Shown here piece after piece: positions 33,101-44,000 of a stretch of DNA of 64,000 nt (the first letter of the stretch is position 1; each line of letters begins with the position of its first letter). Source of the DNA: Zea mays (lineage: Eukaryota; Streptophyta; Magnoliopsida; Poales; Poaceae). Below the pieces are notes generated by a model that saw nothing but the letters and a program-made list of their open reading frames with translations, did not search any database and was not told the DNA's origin. A program made the translations under genes and the position numbers. The DNA lies in the NCBI RefSeq assembly GCF_902167145.1, contig NC_050098.1, forward strand, positions 132,754,207-132,818,206. The letters are read 5' to 3'.

Positions 33101-34496
33101 GCATAACCTGTTAATTATGCTATTTTACTTCACTTAATGATTGTAGGATTGATTGTGCACTTAGGTGTAGGAATTGTTTGAAACCCTAGTTGCATGATCT
33201 CAGGAATCCCTTTTGAGATGAATACTAGTATGATAGGTCGAGTAGTTGCTTTATTTAATTAGGATCTCGGTAGAAGACGAGTGATTTTTCTAGCACTCGC
33301 GCGAGATCAGGACTTGGTTGTATCCACCTTCATACTATCATGATACTAGTGGTAGACAACAATCCATGGGGATTGGTTGTCTACGAGATGGGAAAATGGA
33401 ATAAGGATTAACGTGCGGATACCTGTGTCAAGCGTTTGAACGTACTAAACACATACCGAGAAATATGGTAAATCGGTAAGCCTAGTACCTGAGTGAACCT
33501 GCCCACAGATTGCCCTCCTCACGCGACCTGAGACGTGGTCTCCCATTCCGGTTATGGTGGGTACAAGTGCGGTCACTGCACGACGGCAGTCGGGGTCAGT
33601 GAGGCATTGTACGCCAAGGCGGTGAGCCCCTTTCTGTTGCCAGGGAATCGATGGGGACGGTTGATGTGTGTGGGGACGGAGTGCCCCTGCATGTCGTGTG
33701 TTTAGGTTTACCTTGCAAGGATAAAAACTCGATTCGAATCGTCTGCTTCTCGCAGCTAATGAGACTGCTTGATCCATTGTACTGCATTGAGTAACAAGTG
33801 GAAATATGATGAGTTGATGTAAGCTGTTGATTGCTAAGTATGCTTGCTACCATGTATGAATAGATAGTACATCTTAAGTCTTAAGAGAGTCACACTTAAA
33901 TTAACAAAGTTAAAAACTTGATTTAGATACTCAGCTAGTGCTTTTGGCAACCAAACCCCACAGCCAAACAGCTGCATGTCTAGAGGTAGAGGAGTAGACT
34001 CCTCACACCGGGTAAGTCTAGCTGAGTATTAGTATACTCAGCCTTGCTTGTGGCATAATTTTTTACAGGTTCTCTGGAGGAAATGGTTGCTGGAGTGACT
34101 TGGCCGTCCATCTTGCCACAAGGTTGGACTGTCGAGTGGGACCCTACCTCGGCTGAGGAGGAGCATGAGGACTGATGGGACAGGCTTCCCCGTCTCTCCG
34201 TTTAATTACCGTTAGTTTTATTCCGCTGCACTTCGAACACTGATGGCTACTTTCGAAAAACTCCGATGATGATGTAATAACTTAATACTCTTTCATGCAT
34301 GGTTTTATGCTTTATTGTATTTGCTCTGTGACTCACCATCGAGTGAGATTGTGGTACTTGATCCTGTCAGTGGCCGCGTCGGACTAGATCCGAGGGATTG
34401 ACGGGTTATTCCCATTTAAGTGTGGTCTAGCCTTTACAGCGGGACTTAGACACTTAAGTTGGAATAATTCGGGCAGTTCCGCCACAGCTGGTATCG
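30152..34496 (+). repeat. 5' LTR of the large chromovirus
   Basis: 4,345 bp from TGTAACACCCCAGG to TTCCGCCACA. A TATA box (CTATAAAGCC, 31001-31010) leaves a transcribed R/U5 part of about 3.4 kb. From the presumed start to the GTAAGC donor at about 31533 there is no ATG on the plus strand. Frames such as 31187-31663 start at GTG and are not supported as genes. Confidence 0.95.
32964..34175 (+). other. Possible two-exon reading frame inside the LTR
   Basis: Exon-like block 32964-33083 (120 bp, after CGATAG) encodes YVLVPEQGAAQEVAPDPAPE and ends GAAG before GCAAGC, a good GC-type donor. Block 34069-34175 follows TTTTTACAG, continues the same frame (SLEEMVAGVTWPSILPQGW) and ends at TGA 34173-34175. 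An upstream donor near 31533 (CCGCCG before GTAAGC) also fits the phase. The predicted frame has no ATG before EEM, so a protein product is doubtful. It may be a decayed or leaderless exon set spliced in the genomic RNA. Confidence 0.35.
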
Positions 34497-34498
34497 GA

Positions 34499-34510
34499 GC
34501 TTGTACCACC
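34499..34510 (+). other. Primer-binding site, initiator-Met tRNA type
   Basis: TGGTATCGGAGC, two bases after the LTR end, is one change from the standard initiator-methionine tRNA complement. Confidence 0.85.
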
Positions 34511-34911
34511 ACAGAGGAATCAATAAAATGTGAATACCATCATTTTTTTCAAAGTAAAACTTGATAGAAACAATGTTGGATAGATAGTAGGACGAGCAGG
34601 ATAGGCCTAGGACGTGAAGCCTTAGGGAAATAGAAGGGTAGCTAGGTGGCTAAGTAACTAGGCCCTACAGGCCACTTTTACAGGATGGGAGTTCTTCCCT
34701 ATTCCTTTTATCTTGTTGTGAGGTCGTTCAGGACGAGCATGCATGCATTATTAATTAAGTAAATGGATAACTAAGTAAGGACTTAAAAACAAGATAACAA
34801 CCAACTAGGTCCCCAGTACCATTTTATTTTAACTAGAGAAATGGGCTGAGTTTTATTTTTCTTGTTCTTTTTATAATTCTTTTTCTTTTACTTACGCTTA
34901 CCCGTACACAG
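34511..34911 (+). other. Leader before ORF1
   Basis: 400 bp without a frame. It ends in a pyrimidine-rich run and GTACACAG directly before the ORF1 ATG, which looks like a splice acceptor. Confidence 0.5.
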
Positions 34912-35781
34912 ATGACTTCCCATGGATCCTCCGATGACGGAAATGCACTGTCCCACACTGACGGGCTTGCACGAGAGGGCTTTCCCCGCATTTTGTGGGA
35001 GGTACTTCAGGGGGCCGGGTACGCGACACCCCCTCAGTACGTGGTGCAGCAGTTCGAGAAGCACCGAGTACCTCGCTGTAGGGTGAGGATGACCTTGGAG
35101 CCTCATCCCCTGCAGCCAGGCTGGCGCTCTCTGAACTCCGAGTCTTTTGGATACCGAGCTGAGGACACGATCGAGGCAATCGCTCTGCATGGGTTGACCA
35201 CTTTCAGCGGATTCCATCCCCTGGAGCTGGCTACCCATCCCATTGGCTTGTTCCCCGTCGAAAGGGAGGACGACCCCATGTGGAAGGATCGGGTGGAGCA
35301 TGCCAAGGATATCTGGGCCATCTACCCAGGACAGACTGCGCACTTGACCGTACGGTGCATGAATGCTCTGTACTGTCTGCAGGTGATGCGCGGTGAGGCG
35401 ATGTCCCATCTGATGGCACTACTGGAGGCAACAAAGATTACGTTGGACAACAGAGAGGAGCTCGTGGTTGATTTGTCCACTGAAATGGTGGAGAAGGACT
35501 TGCAGGTGGAGCAGCTATCCACTGATATCCAAGAGTTGGAGGAGCTAGTGGGCACCAGGGAGAACACCATAGAAGTTCTCAAGGATCAGCTCATTAATAC
35601 CCAGCAGCAGCTTGCCGAGGCTAATGAGCACTTGGACATGCATCATCAGGAGATCCAGGACATGGAGGCCAACGAGGACGTCGACATCGAGGGAGGAGAG
35701 GAGCCTGCCTCTAGTGTGGACACTGCTGGCTCAGGGAGACCACCTTCCCCCGAGTTGAGTGTTGCCTCGTTCGCTCACTAG
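34912..35781 (+). CDS. Accessory ORF1 upstream of gag, unknown function
   Basis: An intact 289-residue frame beginning MTSHGSSDDGNAL. The first 160 residues look globular (GFPRILWEVLQGAGY, TTFSGFHPLELATHPIG, DDPMWKDRVEHAKDIW). Residues about 165-245 are a heptad-rich coiled coil (STEMVEKDLQVEQLSTDIQE and onward), and the C-terminus is acidic and Ser/Pro-rich. I do not recognise a named domain. It lies between the primer site and gag, ends about 300 bp before the gag ATG, and has a degraded positional counterpart in the chromovirus at 8811-9825. It is open although the neighbouring gag-pol carries four stops. A coiled coil suggests oligomerisation or particle assembly, but this is a guess. Confidence 0.7.
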   Translation: MTSHGSSDDGNALSHTDGLAREGFPRILWEVLQGAGYATPPQYVVQQFEKHRVPRCRVRMTLEPHPLQPGWRSLNSESFGYRAEDTIEAIALHGLTTFSGFHPLELATHPIGLFPVEREDDPMWKDRVEHAKDIWAIYPGQTAHLTVRCMNALYCLQVMRGEAMSHLMALLEATKITLDNREELVVDLSTEMVEKDLQVEQLSTDIQELEELVGTRENTIEVLKDQLINTQQQLAEANEHLDMHHQEIQDMEANEDVDIEGGEEPASSVDTAGSGRPPSPELSVASFAH

Positions 35782-36086
35782 GTGTTCAGGATAGGGTTAG
35801 AAGTTGGATGGTAGGACTCCTCGCAGCTAGCTTAGCTTTTGCACCCTTGGGGTACTAGGCTAGGTAGAGTTGAGTCTTTTTGGGGCAATTGATGTAATAG
35901 TGCTAAACTCTTTTGGAAACATGTTTGTTGGATGCGGTTATCAGTCTTAAAATTGGAAGGCGAAATTTATGCCTTTTTAAATCCTTTTGTTGAAGTTGGA
36001 GTCTATCATTTTGCTTTTGACTCTTTTCACCGCGATTAAACCTTGAACTTGGAGTTATGGTGTTAAGTATATATGTGGTTTTTCAG
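35782..36086 (+). other. Interval between ORF1 and gag
   Basis: About 300 bp, T-rich, ending TATATGTGGTTTTTCAG immediately before the gag ATG. This is again a splice-acceptor-like junction. Confidence 0.45.
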
Positions 36087-39000
36087 ATGGCCGGGAGGCA
36101 GCGTCGTGGCCAGAACGAGCGCGTTCCTCCACCGCCACCACCACCTCCCACTCTGCAGGAGCTCATGGCTCAGCAGAATGAGATCTTGAGGCAGCTAGCT
36201 CAGCGTCAGCCACCACCTCAGCATTATGGTGGTGGAGACCATCAGCGTCACCCCGCGGCAGCCACCTACCAAGAGTTCCTCAGCACCCAGCCTCCATTGT
36301 TCACAAGGGCAGAGGATCCACTTGATGCAGATGTGTGGTTGCGAGTGGTGGAATCCAAATTCCCACTACTCCATGGAGCTTGTTCTGAGGTCACTAAAGT
36401 CAGGTTCGCCACCCAGCAGCTTCGCGGACCCGCAAGGACTTGGTGGGATCATTTTCTTGCTATGCAGTCAGAGGACCGAGAGGTGGAGTGGAGAGAGTTC
36501 AAGGCAGCTTTCAGGGGACACCATATACCAGCCGGGATTATGGACCGGAAGCTCAATGAGTTTTTGGCACTCACTCAGGGCAACAGGACAGTGTTGCAGT
36601 ATGCCCAGGCTTTTAATGACTTGTGCCAATATGCGGGATACCACGCGGATACAGATGAGAAGAAGAGAGACAGGTTCAGGAGGGGGCTCAGCACTAAGCT
36701 CCGTGACCGTCTCAACACCGTCCGGGCCAACAGCTACAATGAGTTGGTCAACATGGCTATCTCCTAGGAGGACTGCATTACAGCTCGACAGGCAGAGAAG
36801 AAGAAGAAGACCCCTGTGGCAGGACCCTCAGCTCAGCCACAGCGCTTCCGGATTATGTCCGACACTCAGAATAGGGGACCACAGCAGCAGCAAGGGCGAT
36901 GGGTGATCCGACCACAGCAGCAGGCACCCAACCGCACCCAGTTTCCAGCTCAGAGGAACAATCAGCAGCAGCAACAGTACCGCCAGGCAAATGACAACAG
37001 GTGTTTCACATGCGGCAACACCGGACATTATGCCAAAAATTGCCCTAGGAACCAGCAGAGGCAGGGGCAGAATGTCAATCAGAACCAAGGCAAGAGGCAG
37101 AAGGTGCAAGTGAGGCAAGGCAGGCTGAACTTCACCACCATGGCTAATATTCCAGAGGGAGCACCCGTCATGACTGGTATCTTTACAGTTTTGAATTATC
37201 CCACAATTGTTCTTTTTGATTCTGGTGCATCACATAGTTTTATCAGTGCCAAGTTTAGTGCCAAATGCCAGCTGCCCTTTCACCACACCGATGGGGGCAT
37301 TACAATTTCAATACCAGGAGGCAGAGTTGCCACTTATCAAATCAATAGGCAAGTGCCCATAAAATTTGGTAGTCTTGTGATTAGAACCACCCTTCTCATC
37401 TTAGGATTGGATAGCATGGATATTATATTGGGAGCTGACTGGTTGACCAGGCATCAGGCAGTATTGGATGTTGCAGCCAGGGCCATTGAAATTCATTCCC
37501 CTGCTTATGGCGAGACTGTTTTATATTTACCTGGCCAGGGATGCACCCATTCTTGTGCCTTTGTTATGATAGAGTCCCCAGTGGAAAAGATCCCAGTGGT
37601 CCGTAACTACCCGGATGTTTTTCCGGATGAATTGCCAGGGATGCCACCTGACCGAGACATTGAGTTCGCCATCGAATTGCAACCCGGGACTGCTCCTATC
37701 TCCAAGAGACCTTATAGGATGCCTCCCGTGGAATTGGCAGAATTGAAGAAGCAATTGCAAGAGTTGTTGGACAAGGGGTTTATTCGCCCAAGTACTTCAC
37801 CATGGGGATGTCCAGCATTATTTGTGAAGAAAAAGGATGAGAGTTTGAGGATGTGTGTTGACTACCGCCCTCTCAATGCGGTGACTATCAAGAACAAATA
37901 CCCACTGCCCCGTATTGATGTTCTGTTTGATTAGTTGGTAGGGGCCAAGGTGTTCTCCAAGATAGACCTTCGCTCAGGTTACCATCAAATCAAGATCCGT
38001 GCCAGCGATATTCCCAAAACGGCCTTCTCAACCAGATATGGGTTGTATGAGTTCTTGGTCATGTCTTTCGGGCTGACCAATGCCCCGGCTTATTTCATGT
38101 ACTTGATGAACTCAGTATTTATGCCAGAATTAGACAAGTTCGTGGTCGTTTTCATTGATGACATTCTGGTTTATTCCAAGAATGAAGCTGAGCACACCAA
38201 ACATTTGCATACTGTACTTCAGAGACTGCGTGACCATCAGTTGTATGCTAAGTTGTCTAAATGCAAATTCTGGCTGAAGGAGATCAAATTCTTGGGTCAC
38301 ACAATTTCTCAGGACGGGATATCAGTTGATCCTGAGAAGGTACAAGAGGTGATGGATTGGAAACCCCCGACTACAGTAAGGCAGATTCGAAGTTTTCTAG
38401 GTTTGGCAGGGTATTATCGACGATTTATTCCGGATTTTTCCAGGATTGCCAAACCAATGACTGAACTGTTAAAGAAAGGAGTCAAGTATGTTTGGAGCCA
38501 GAAGTGTGAAGATGCCTTTCATACCTTGAGGCAGCATTTGACAACAGCCCCAGTGCTGGCTCAACCAGACAACACCAAGCCATTTGAAGTTTATTGTGAT
38601 GCTTCTGGTACCGGATTGGGATGTGTCTTGATGCAAGAGAACAGAGTCATTGCTTATGCTTCACGAGCACTCAGGCCCCATGAGCAGAACTACCCCACAC
38701 ATGATCTGGAATTGGCAGTTGTGGTTCATGCTCTTAAGATATGAAGACACTACTTGATGGGAGCTCACTGTAACATCTACACTGATCACAAGAGTCTCAA
38801 GTACATCTTCACTCAGGCAGATCTGAACATGAGGCAAAGGAGATGGTTGGAGTTAATCAAGGACTATGATTTGGAAGTGCATTACCATCCGGGCAAAGCA
38901 AATGTTGTGGCAGATGCCTTGAGCAGAAAAGCCCAGTGCAATTGTATGAGCATGGATGCAAGAGTCACCACCCTGTGCGATGAGTTGTGCAAGTTGAACC

Positions 39001-40308
39001 TGGAAGTTGTTTCTTCGGGTGACTTAAGTAATATCTCGGTGGAACCCACATTGCAAGAGCAAATAGTAAGGGCACAGATTGAGGATAATGGTGTCTAAAT
39101 GATTAAGGAAATGGTCAAGCAAAAGGCAGAGAAATACAAGTGTTTCCGACAGGACAGCAAGGGAATTCTATGGTTTGGAGATAGATTGGTTGTTCCCAAG
39201 GACCCTGAGCTCAGAAAGAAGATACTAGATGAAGCTCACCTTTCCAAATTCTCCATGCACCCTGGTAGCAACAAGATGTACCATGATCTCAGATCTCTAT
39301 ATTGGTGGACCAGGATGAAGAGGGAAATTGCCAAGTACATATCCGAGTGTGACACCTGCCAGAGGATCAAGGCCAGTCACTTAAAGGCAGCAGGCCCTTT
39401 GCAGCCCCTTCCCATACCATCTTGGAAATGGGAGGACATTTGCATGGATTTTATCGTGGGATTGCCCAATACCTCCAGGCACCACGATTCCGTTTGGGTC
39501 ATTGTGGACAGGTTGACCAAGACCGCTCATTTCTTGCCAGTGCACACCACCCACAAGACGGAGAAGTACGCAGAAATTTATGTTGATCAAATAGTGCGAT
39601 TGCATGGTATTCCCAAGACCATTATATCTGACAGAGGAGCACTGTTTGTGGCACGCTTTTGGGAGAAGCTGCAAGAATCACTTGGAACCCAAGTAATCCG
39701 AAGCTCAGCATACCATCCCCAAACAGATGGCCAGACCGAAAGGGTGAATCAGATTCTGGAAGACATGTTGCGAGCATGTGCACTACACTACGGGAAGGAT
39801 TGGGACAAGTGTCTGTCGTTGGCAGAGTTTTCTTACAATAACAGCTATCAGTCCAGTCTGAAGATGGCACCTTTTGAAGCCTTATATGGGAGAAGGTGTA
39901 GGACCCCACTAAATTGGTCTCAAGCAGGAGAAAGGGAAATTTTTGGGCCAGATTTGGTACTCGAGGCAGAGGCAAAGGTTAGGATTATTACCAAGAACTT
40001 AGAAGCTGCTCAGGCCAGGCAAAGGAGCTATCATGACAAGAGGCGGAAGCCTCTACAGTTTGAGGTGGGAGATCATGTTTATCTTAAGGTGTCACCCACC
40101 AAGGGTGTCCAGAGATTCGGGATCAAGGGCAAGTTAGCTCCTCGCTACATTGGACCCGATGAGATCAAAGCAAGTTGTGGACCCGTAGCCTATCAATTGG
40201 AATTGCCACCTCACATGTCAGCAGTTCACAATGTGTTCCACGTATCTCAGCTGCGGAAATGTGTTCGCCTACCCACTGAAGTGCTACCGGAACCGAACAT
40301 TGAGATAG
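36087..40308 (+). pseudogene. Chromovirus gag-pol, main part, four stop codons
   Basis: ATG 36087 (MAGRQRRGQNERV) was preferred to the upstream in-frame ATG because the region before it is leader-like. One frame runs to 40308 with stops at 36765-36767 (TAG), 37932-37934 (TAG), 38742-38744 (TGA) and 39096-39098 (TAA). Domains: gag (about 36290-36760), zinc knuckle [14 protein letters not shown], protease [13 protein letters not shown], reverse transcriptase with FIDDILVYS, RNase H ([21 protein letters not shown]), integrase zinc region (HPGSNKMYHD, CDTCQRIK) and core (CMDFIVGLP, SDRGALF, DGQTERVNQ). The frame is then cut by the Sirevirus and resumes at 49282. Without readthrough only gag would be made. 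Confidence 0.9.
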
Positions 40309-41561
40309 TGAAAGGGAAATGTGCCCTTGGGCCATTTCTAAGTATTTTGGAAATTGAGTGCCAACACAAAGTGCTTAAATGTGAATCTATGCCCATGGAT
40401 GAACAAAGTGCAAATCACAAGTAAAGGTATGTTTCTAAGCCTTAGTACATTGGTTTTGTGTACTAATATATTTGTCTAAGTGTTAGAAACCGAGAGAAGA
40501 AGAAAAGGAGAATGTTGGCTGTGTACAGCCAACAGGCTGTTTCGGTCTGGGGCACCGGACTGTCCGGTGGTGCACCGGACAGTGTCCGGTGCGCCAGGCT
40601 GCCTCGACCTGAAGACGCCGCTCTCGGGAATTTGCCGACGGCGTACGGCTAAAATTCACCGGACTGTCCGGTGTGCACCGGACTGTCCGGTGAGCCAACG
40701 GTCGGCCGAGCCAACGGTCGGCCGCGGAATCTGCGCGCGACACGTGGTCTGGCCAACGGTCGGAAGGAGGCACCGGACTGTCCGGTGTGCACCGGACTGT
40801 CCGGTGCGTCAGATCTACAACGGCCGGCAACGGTCGGCTGCGCCTGTTAAGGAAAGAAATCGGGCACCGGACAGTGTCCGGTGTGCACCGGACTGTCCGG
40901 TGCACCCGACGACAGAAGGCAAGGATGGCCTTCCAGATTTGTTCTCAACGGCTCCTAGCTTCCTTGGGGCTATAAAAGGGACCCCTAGGCGCATGGAGGA
41001 GAACACGAAGCATTCCTTGAGCACTCTTGATCACTCACACATCAATCTTGCGCACTTGTTCGACATTCTAGTGATTTGAGCTCCGTTCTAGTGTGCTAGT
41101 CTCTTGAGCTCAAGTCTGGGTCTTGTGTGTGTGTATTCGCTGTGATCTTTGTGTCGGGTGTGAGTTGCTAATCCCTCCCTTGCTCCGTGATTCTCTGTGA
41201 ACATCTTTTGTAAGGGCGAGAGGCTCCAAGTTGTGGAGATTCCTCGCAAACGGGATTGAGAAAAGAAAAGCAAGAACACCGTGATATTCAAGTTGATCAT
41301 TGGATCACTTGAGAGGAGTTGAGTGCAACTCTCGTCCGTTGGGACGCCACAACGTGGAGTAGGCAAGTTTTGTACTTGGCCGAACCACGGGATAACCACC
41401 GTGTCATCTCTGTGATTGATTTCTTGTGGTTATTGTGTTTAGACTCCTCTCTAGCCACTTGGCCATAATTGTGCTAACACTTAACAAGTTTTTGTGGCTT
41501 AAGTTTTTGAAGTTTTACAGGATCACCTATTCACCCCCCCCCCCCCCTCTAGGTGCTCTCA
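40309..41561 (+). repeat. 5' LTR of the Sirevirus
   Basis: 1,253 bp from TGAAAGGG to GTGCTCTCA. TATA box at 40971 (TATAAAAGG). A run of about 14 C residues near 41536-41548 is longer than in the 3' copy. The 199-codon frame inside is built from the palindrome repeats and is not a gene. Confidence 0.95.
40553..40902. repeat. Sirevirus LTR palindrome cluster
   Basis: The palindrome CACCGGACTGTCCGGTG or the variant with an ACAGTGT centre occurs eight times: near 40553, 40573, 40657, 40677, 40771, 40790, 40865 and 40886, often in pairs joined by TG. Such palindromes are a described hallmark of Sirevirus LTRs upstream of the TATA box. The same cluster lies at about 48274-48623, with one arm mutated (CATCGG). 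Confidence 0.9.
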
Positions 41562-41562
41562 A

Positions 41563-41575
41563 TTGGTATCAGAGC
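41563..41575 (+). other. Primer-binding site, initiator-Met tRNA
   Basis: TTGGTATCAGAGC, adjacent to the LTR end, matches the initiator-methionine tRNA complement exactly. Confidence 0.95.
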
Positions 41576-41611
41576 CGTTCTCTTCAAGAAAGGGACTAAC
41601 TGCCCGAAGAG

Positions 41612-43993
41612 ATGGATCCTAAGGGGAAGGGAATCGTGATCAACGACAAGGAGAAGGAGTCCTTCGTCAACGAGCCAAGGGATGACAAGTCCAACGACTC
41701 GGGCTCGGGCCACAGGCGCAAAGATGGGAAGAAGAAGAAGACAAGGCGCATCAAGGAGATCGTCTACTACGACAGCGACGAATCCTCTTCTTCCCAAAAG
41801 GACGACGACCACGACAAACAAAAGACGGTTAACTCAAACTTTTCTTTTGATTATTCACGCATTCCACATAGCTCAAATGCTCGTTTGCTCCCCATTCCAC
41901 TTGGCAAGCCTCCTCACTTTGATGGAGAGGACTACGGATTTTGGAGTCACAAAATGCGTACTCACCTATTTTCTCTCCATCCAAGCATTTGGGAGATTGT
42001 TGAAAGTGGAATGAAATTTGATAGCTCAGATAGCCCTTCATTCATTAATGAGCAAATCCATAAGAATGCACAAGCTACCACTGTTCTTCTAGCTTCATTG
42101 TGCAGGGATGAATATAACAAAGTGAGCGGCTTGGATAACGCCAAGCAGATCTGGGACACCCTCAAGATTTCTCATGAGGGGAATGACGTTACCTTGCTCA
42201 CCAAAATGGAGTTGGTGGAAGGCGAGCTTGGACGGTTCGCGATGATAAGGGGCGAGGAGCCAACTCAGACATACAACCGGCTCAAGACCCTTATCAACAA
42301 AATAAGGAGCTACGGAAGCACGCGATGGACGGACCACGACGTCGTCCGACTAATGCTCAGGTCCTTTACCGTTCTTGATCCTCATTTGGTGAATAATATT
42401 CGTGAGAATCCCAGGTACACCAAAATGTCGCCCGAAGAAGTCCTAGGAAAATTCGTCAGCGGGCGAATGATGATCAAGGAGGCAAGGTATGTGGACGACG
42501 CCTTGAATGGACCGATCAATGGGCCGCAACCTCTTGCTCTCAAAGCAACAAGGAGCAAGGAAGTGCTACCCAGCAAGGTGGCGCAAATTGAAGCGGCCGA
42601 TCTTAATGATGAAGAGATGGCCCTCATCATCAAAAGATTCAAGACGGTGCTAAAGAGTCGCAATGGACAGCCAAGCAAGACTAAGACCAAGGGAAAGCGA
42701 TCATGCTTCAAATGCGGTAAGCTTGGTCATTTTATTGCTAACTGTCCGGATAATGAAAGTGACCAGGAAAAGGGGAACAAAAGAGAGAAGAAGAAGCACT
42801 ACAAGAAAGCCAAGGGCGAAGCACATATCGGAAAGGAGTGGGATTCGGACTGCCCCTCCTCCGACTCCGACAATGAAGGACTCGCCGCCACCGCCTTCAA
42901 CAAGTCATCTCTCTTCCCCAACGAGCGTCATACTTGCCTTATGGCAAGGGAGAAGAAGGTGAGTACTCGAGATACCACTTATGTTTCTTCTAGTGATGAT
43001 GAATCTAGTGATGAAGATGAAATTGATTATTCATGCTTGTTTAAAGGTCTAGATAGAACCAAGGTAGACAAAATTAATGAATTGATTGATGCCTTGAATG
43101 ATAAGAACATACTTGTAGAAAAGCAAGAGGATTTGTTGTATGAAGAACATGATAAATTTGTTAGTGCACAAAATTCTCTTGCTCTAGAAATTAAAAGAAA
43201 TGAAATGCTTTCTTATGAATTATCTTCTTGCCATGAGACAATTTCTAAATTAAGAAGCATGAATGATGAATTGAATGCTAAATTAGAAGTAGCAAATAAA
43301 TCTAACTCTTGTGTAGAACATGTTGCAATTTGTACTAGGTGTAAGGATTTTGACATTAATGCTTGTAATGAACACCTAGTTTCAATTTCAAAACTAAATG
43401 ATGAAGTAGCTAGTCTTAATGCTCAACTTAAGACTAGCAAAAGTGATTTCGAAAAGCTAAAATTTGCTAGGGATGCCTACACGGTTGGTAGACACCCCTC
43501 AATTAAGGATGGACTTGGCTTCAAGAAGGAAGCCAAGAACTTAACAAGCCATAAGGCTCCCATTCCCGCCAAGGAGAAAGGGAAGGCCCCTATGGCTACT
43601 AGTGCTAAAAGGAACCATGCCTTTTTGTATCATGATAGAAGACATACTAGAAATGCAAATAGAAGTTATGATGCTTTTGATTCATGTGTTTATGATTCTC
43701 ATGCCATGTTTGCTCCTAGTTCTTCTTATGTGTATGATAGAAATGTTACTAGGAAAAATGTTGTTCCTAAAAAGAATGTTATTCATGCTCCTAGGAAAGT
43801 AGCAAATGAACCTTCTACCATTTATTATACTTGCAATGCTCCCTTTGCTATTTGTAGAAAGGGCAAGAAGGTAATTGCTAGGAAGTTAGGGGCAAGATGC
43901 AAGGGAGATAAAACTTGCATTTGGGTCCCTAAGAATATATGTGCTAACCTTGTAGGACCCAACATGAGTTGGGTACCTAAGTCCCAAGCCTAA
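41612..43993 (+). CDS. Sirevirus Gag
   Basis: An intact 793-residue frame starting [15 protein letters not shown], 36 bp after the primer site. A lysine-rich, acidic-patch N-terminus is followed by the copia gag domain (about residues 90-300), the zinc knuckle [14 protein letters not shown] (near 364-377), an acidic linker, a long coiled-coil region (about 470-620) and a second Cys-containing basic segment near the end. The length and C-terminal coiled coil are typical of Sirevirus gag. It ends with TAA at 43991-43993, where the pol frame (shifted by one base) is already open. Confidence 0.95.
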   Translation: MDPKGKGIVINDKEKESFVNEPRDDKSNDSGSGHRRKDGKKKKTRRIKEIVYYDSDESSSSQKDDDHDKQKTVNSNFSFDYSRIPHSSNARLLPIPLGKPPHFDGEDYGFWSHKMRTHLFSLHPSIWEIVESGMKFDSSDSPSFINEQIHKNAQATTVLLASLCRDEYNKVSGLDNAKQIWDTLKISHEGNDVTLLTKMELVEGELGRFAMIRGEEPTQTYNRLKTLINKIRSYGSTRWTDHDVVRLMLRSFTVLDPHLVNNIRENPRYTKMSPEEVLGKFVSGRMMIKEARYVDDALNGPINGPQPLALKATRSKEVLPSKVAQIEAADLNDEEMALIIKRFKTVLKSRNGQPSKTKTKGKRSCFKCGKLGHFIANCPDNESDQEKGNKREKKKHYKKAKGEAHIGKEWDSDCPSSDSDNEGLAATAFNKSSLFPNERHTCLMAREKKVSTRDTTYVSSSDDESSDEDEIDYSCLFKGLDRTKVDKINELIDALNDKNILVEKQEDLLYEEHDKFVSAQNSLALEIKRNEMLSYELSSCHETISKLRSMNDELNAKLEVANKSNSCVEHVAICTRCKDFDINACNEHLVSISKLNDEVASLNAQLKTSKSDFEKLKFARDAYTVGRHPSIKDGLGFKKEAKNLTSHKAPIPAKEKGKAPMATSAKRNHAFLYHDRRHTRNANRSYDAFDSCVYDSHAMFAPSSSYVYDRNVTRKNVVPKKNVIHAPRKVANEPSTIYYTCNAPFAICRKGKKVIARKLGARCKGDKTCIWVPKNICANLVGPNMSWVPKSQA

Positions 43994-44000
43994 ATTTGCC

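Noticed and set aside
40480..41079. 199-codon frame with repeated HRTVRCAPDCPV peptides
   Set aside because: It is a translation of the LTR palindromes, present in both LTRs and also open on the other strand. The repeats explain the openness.
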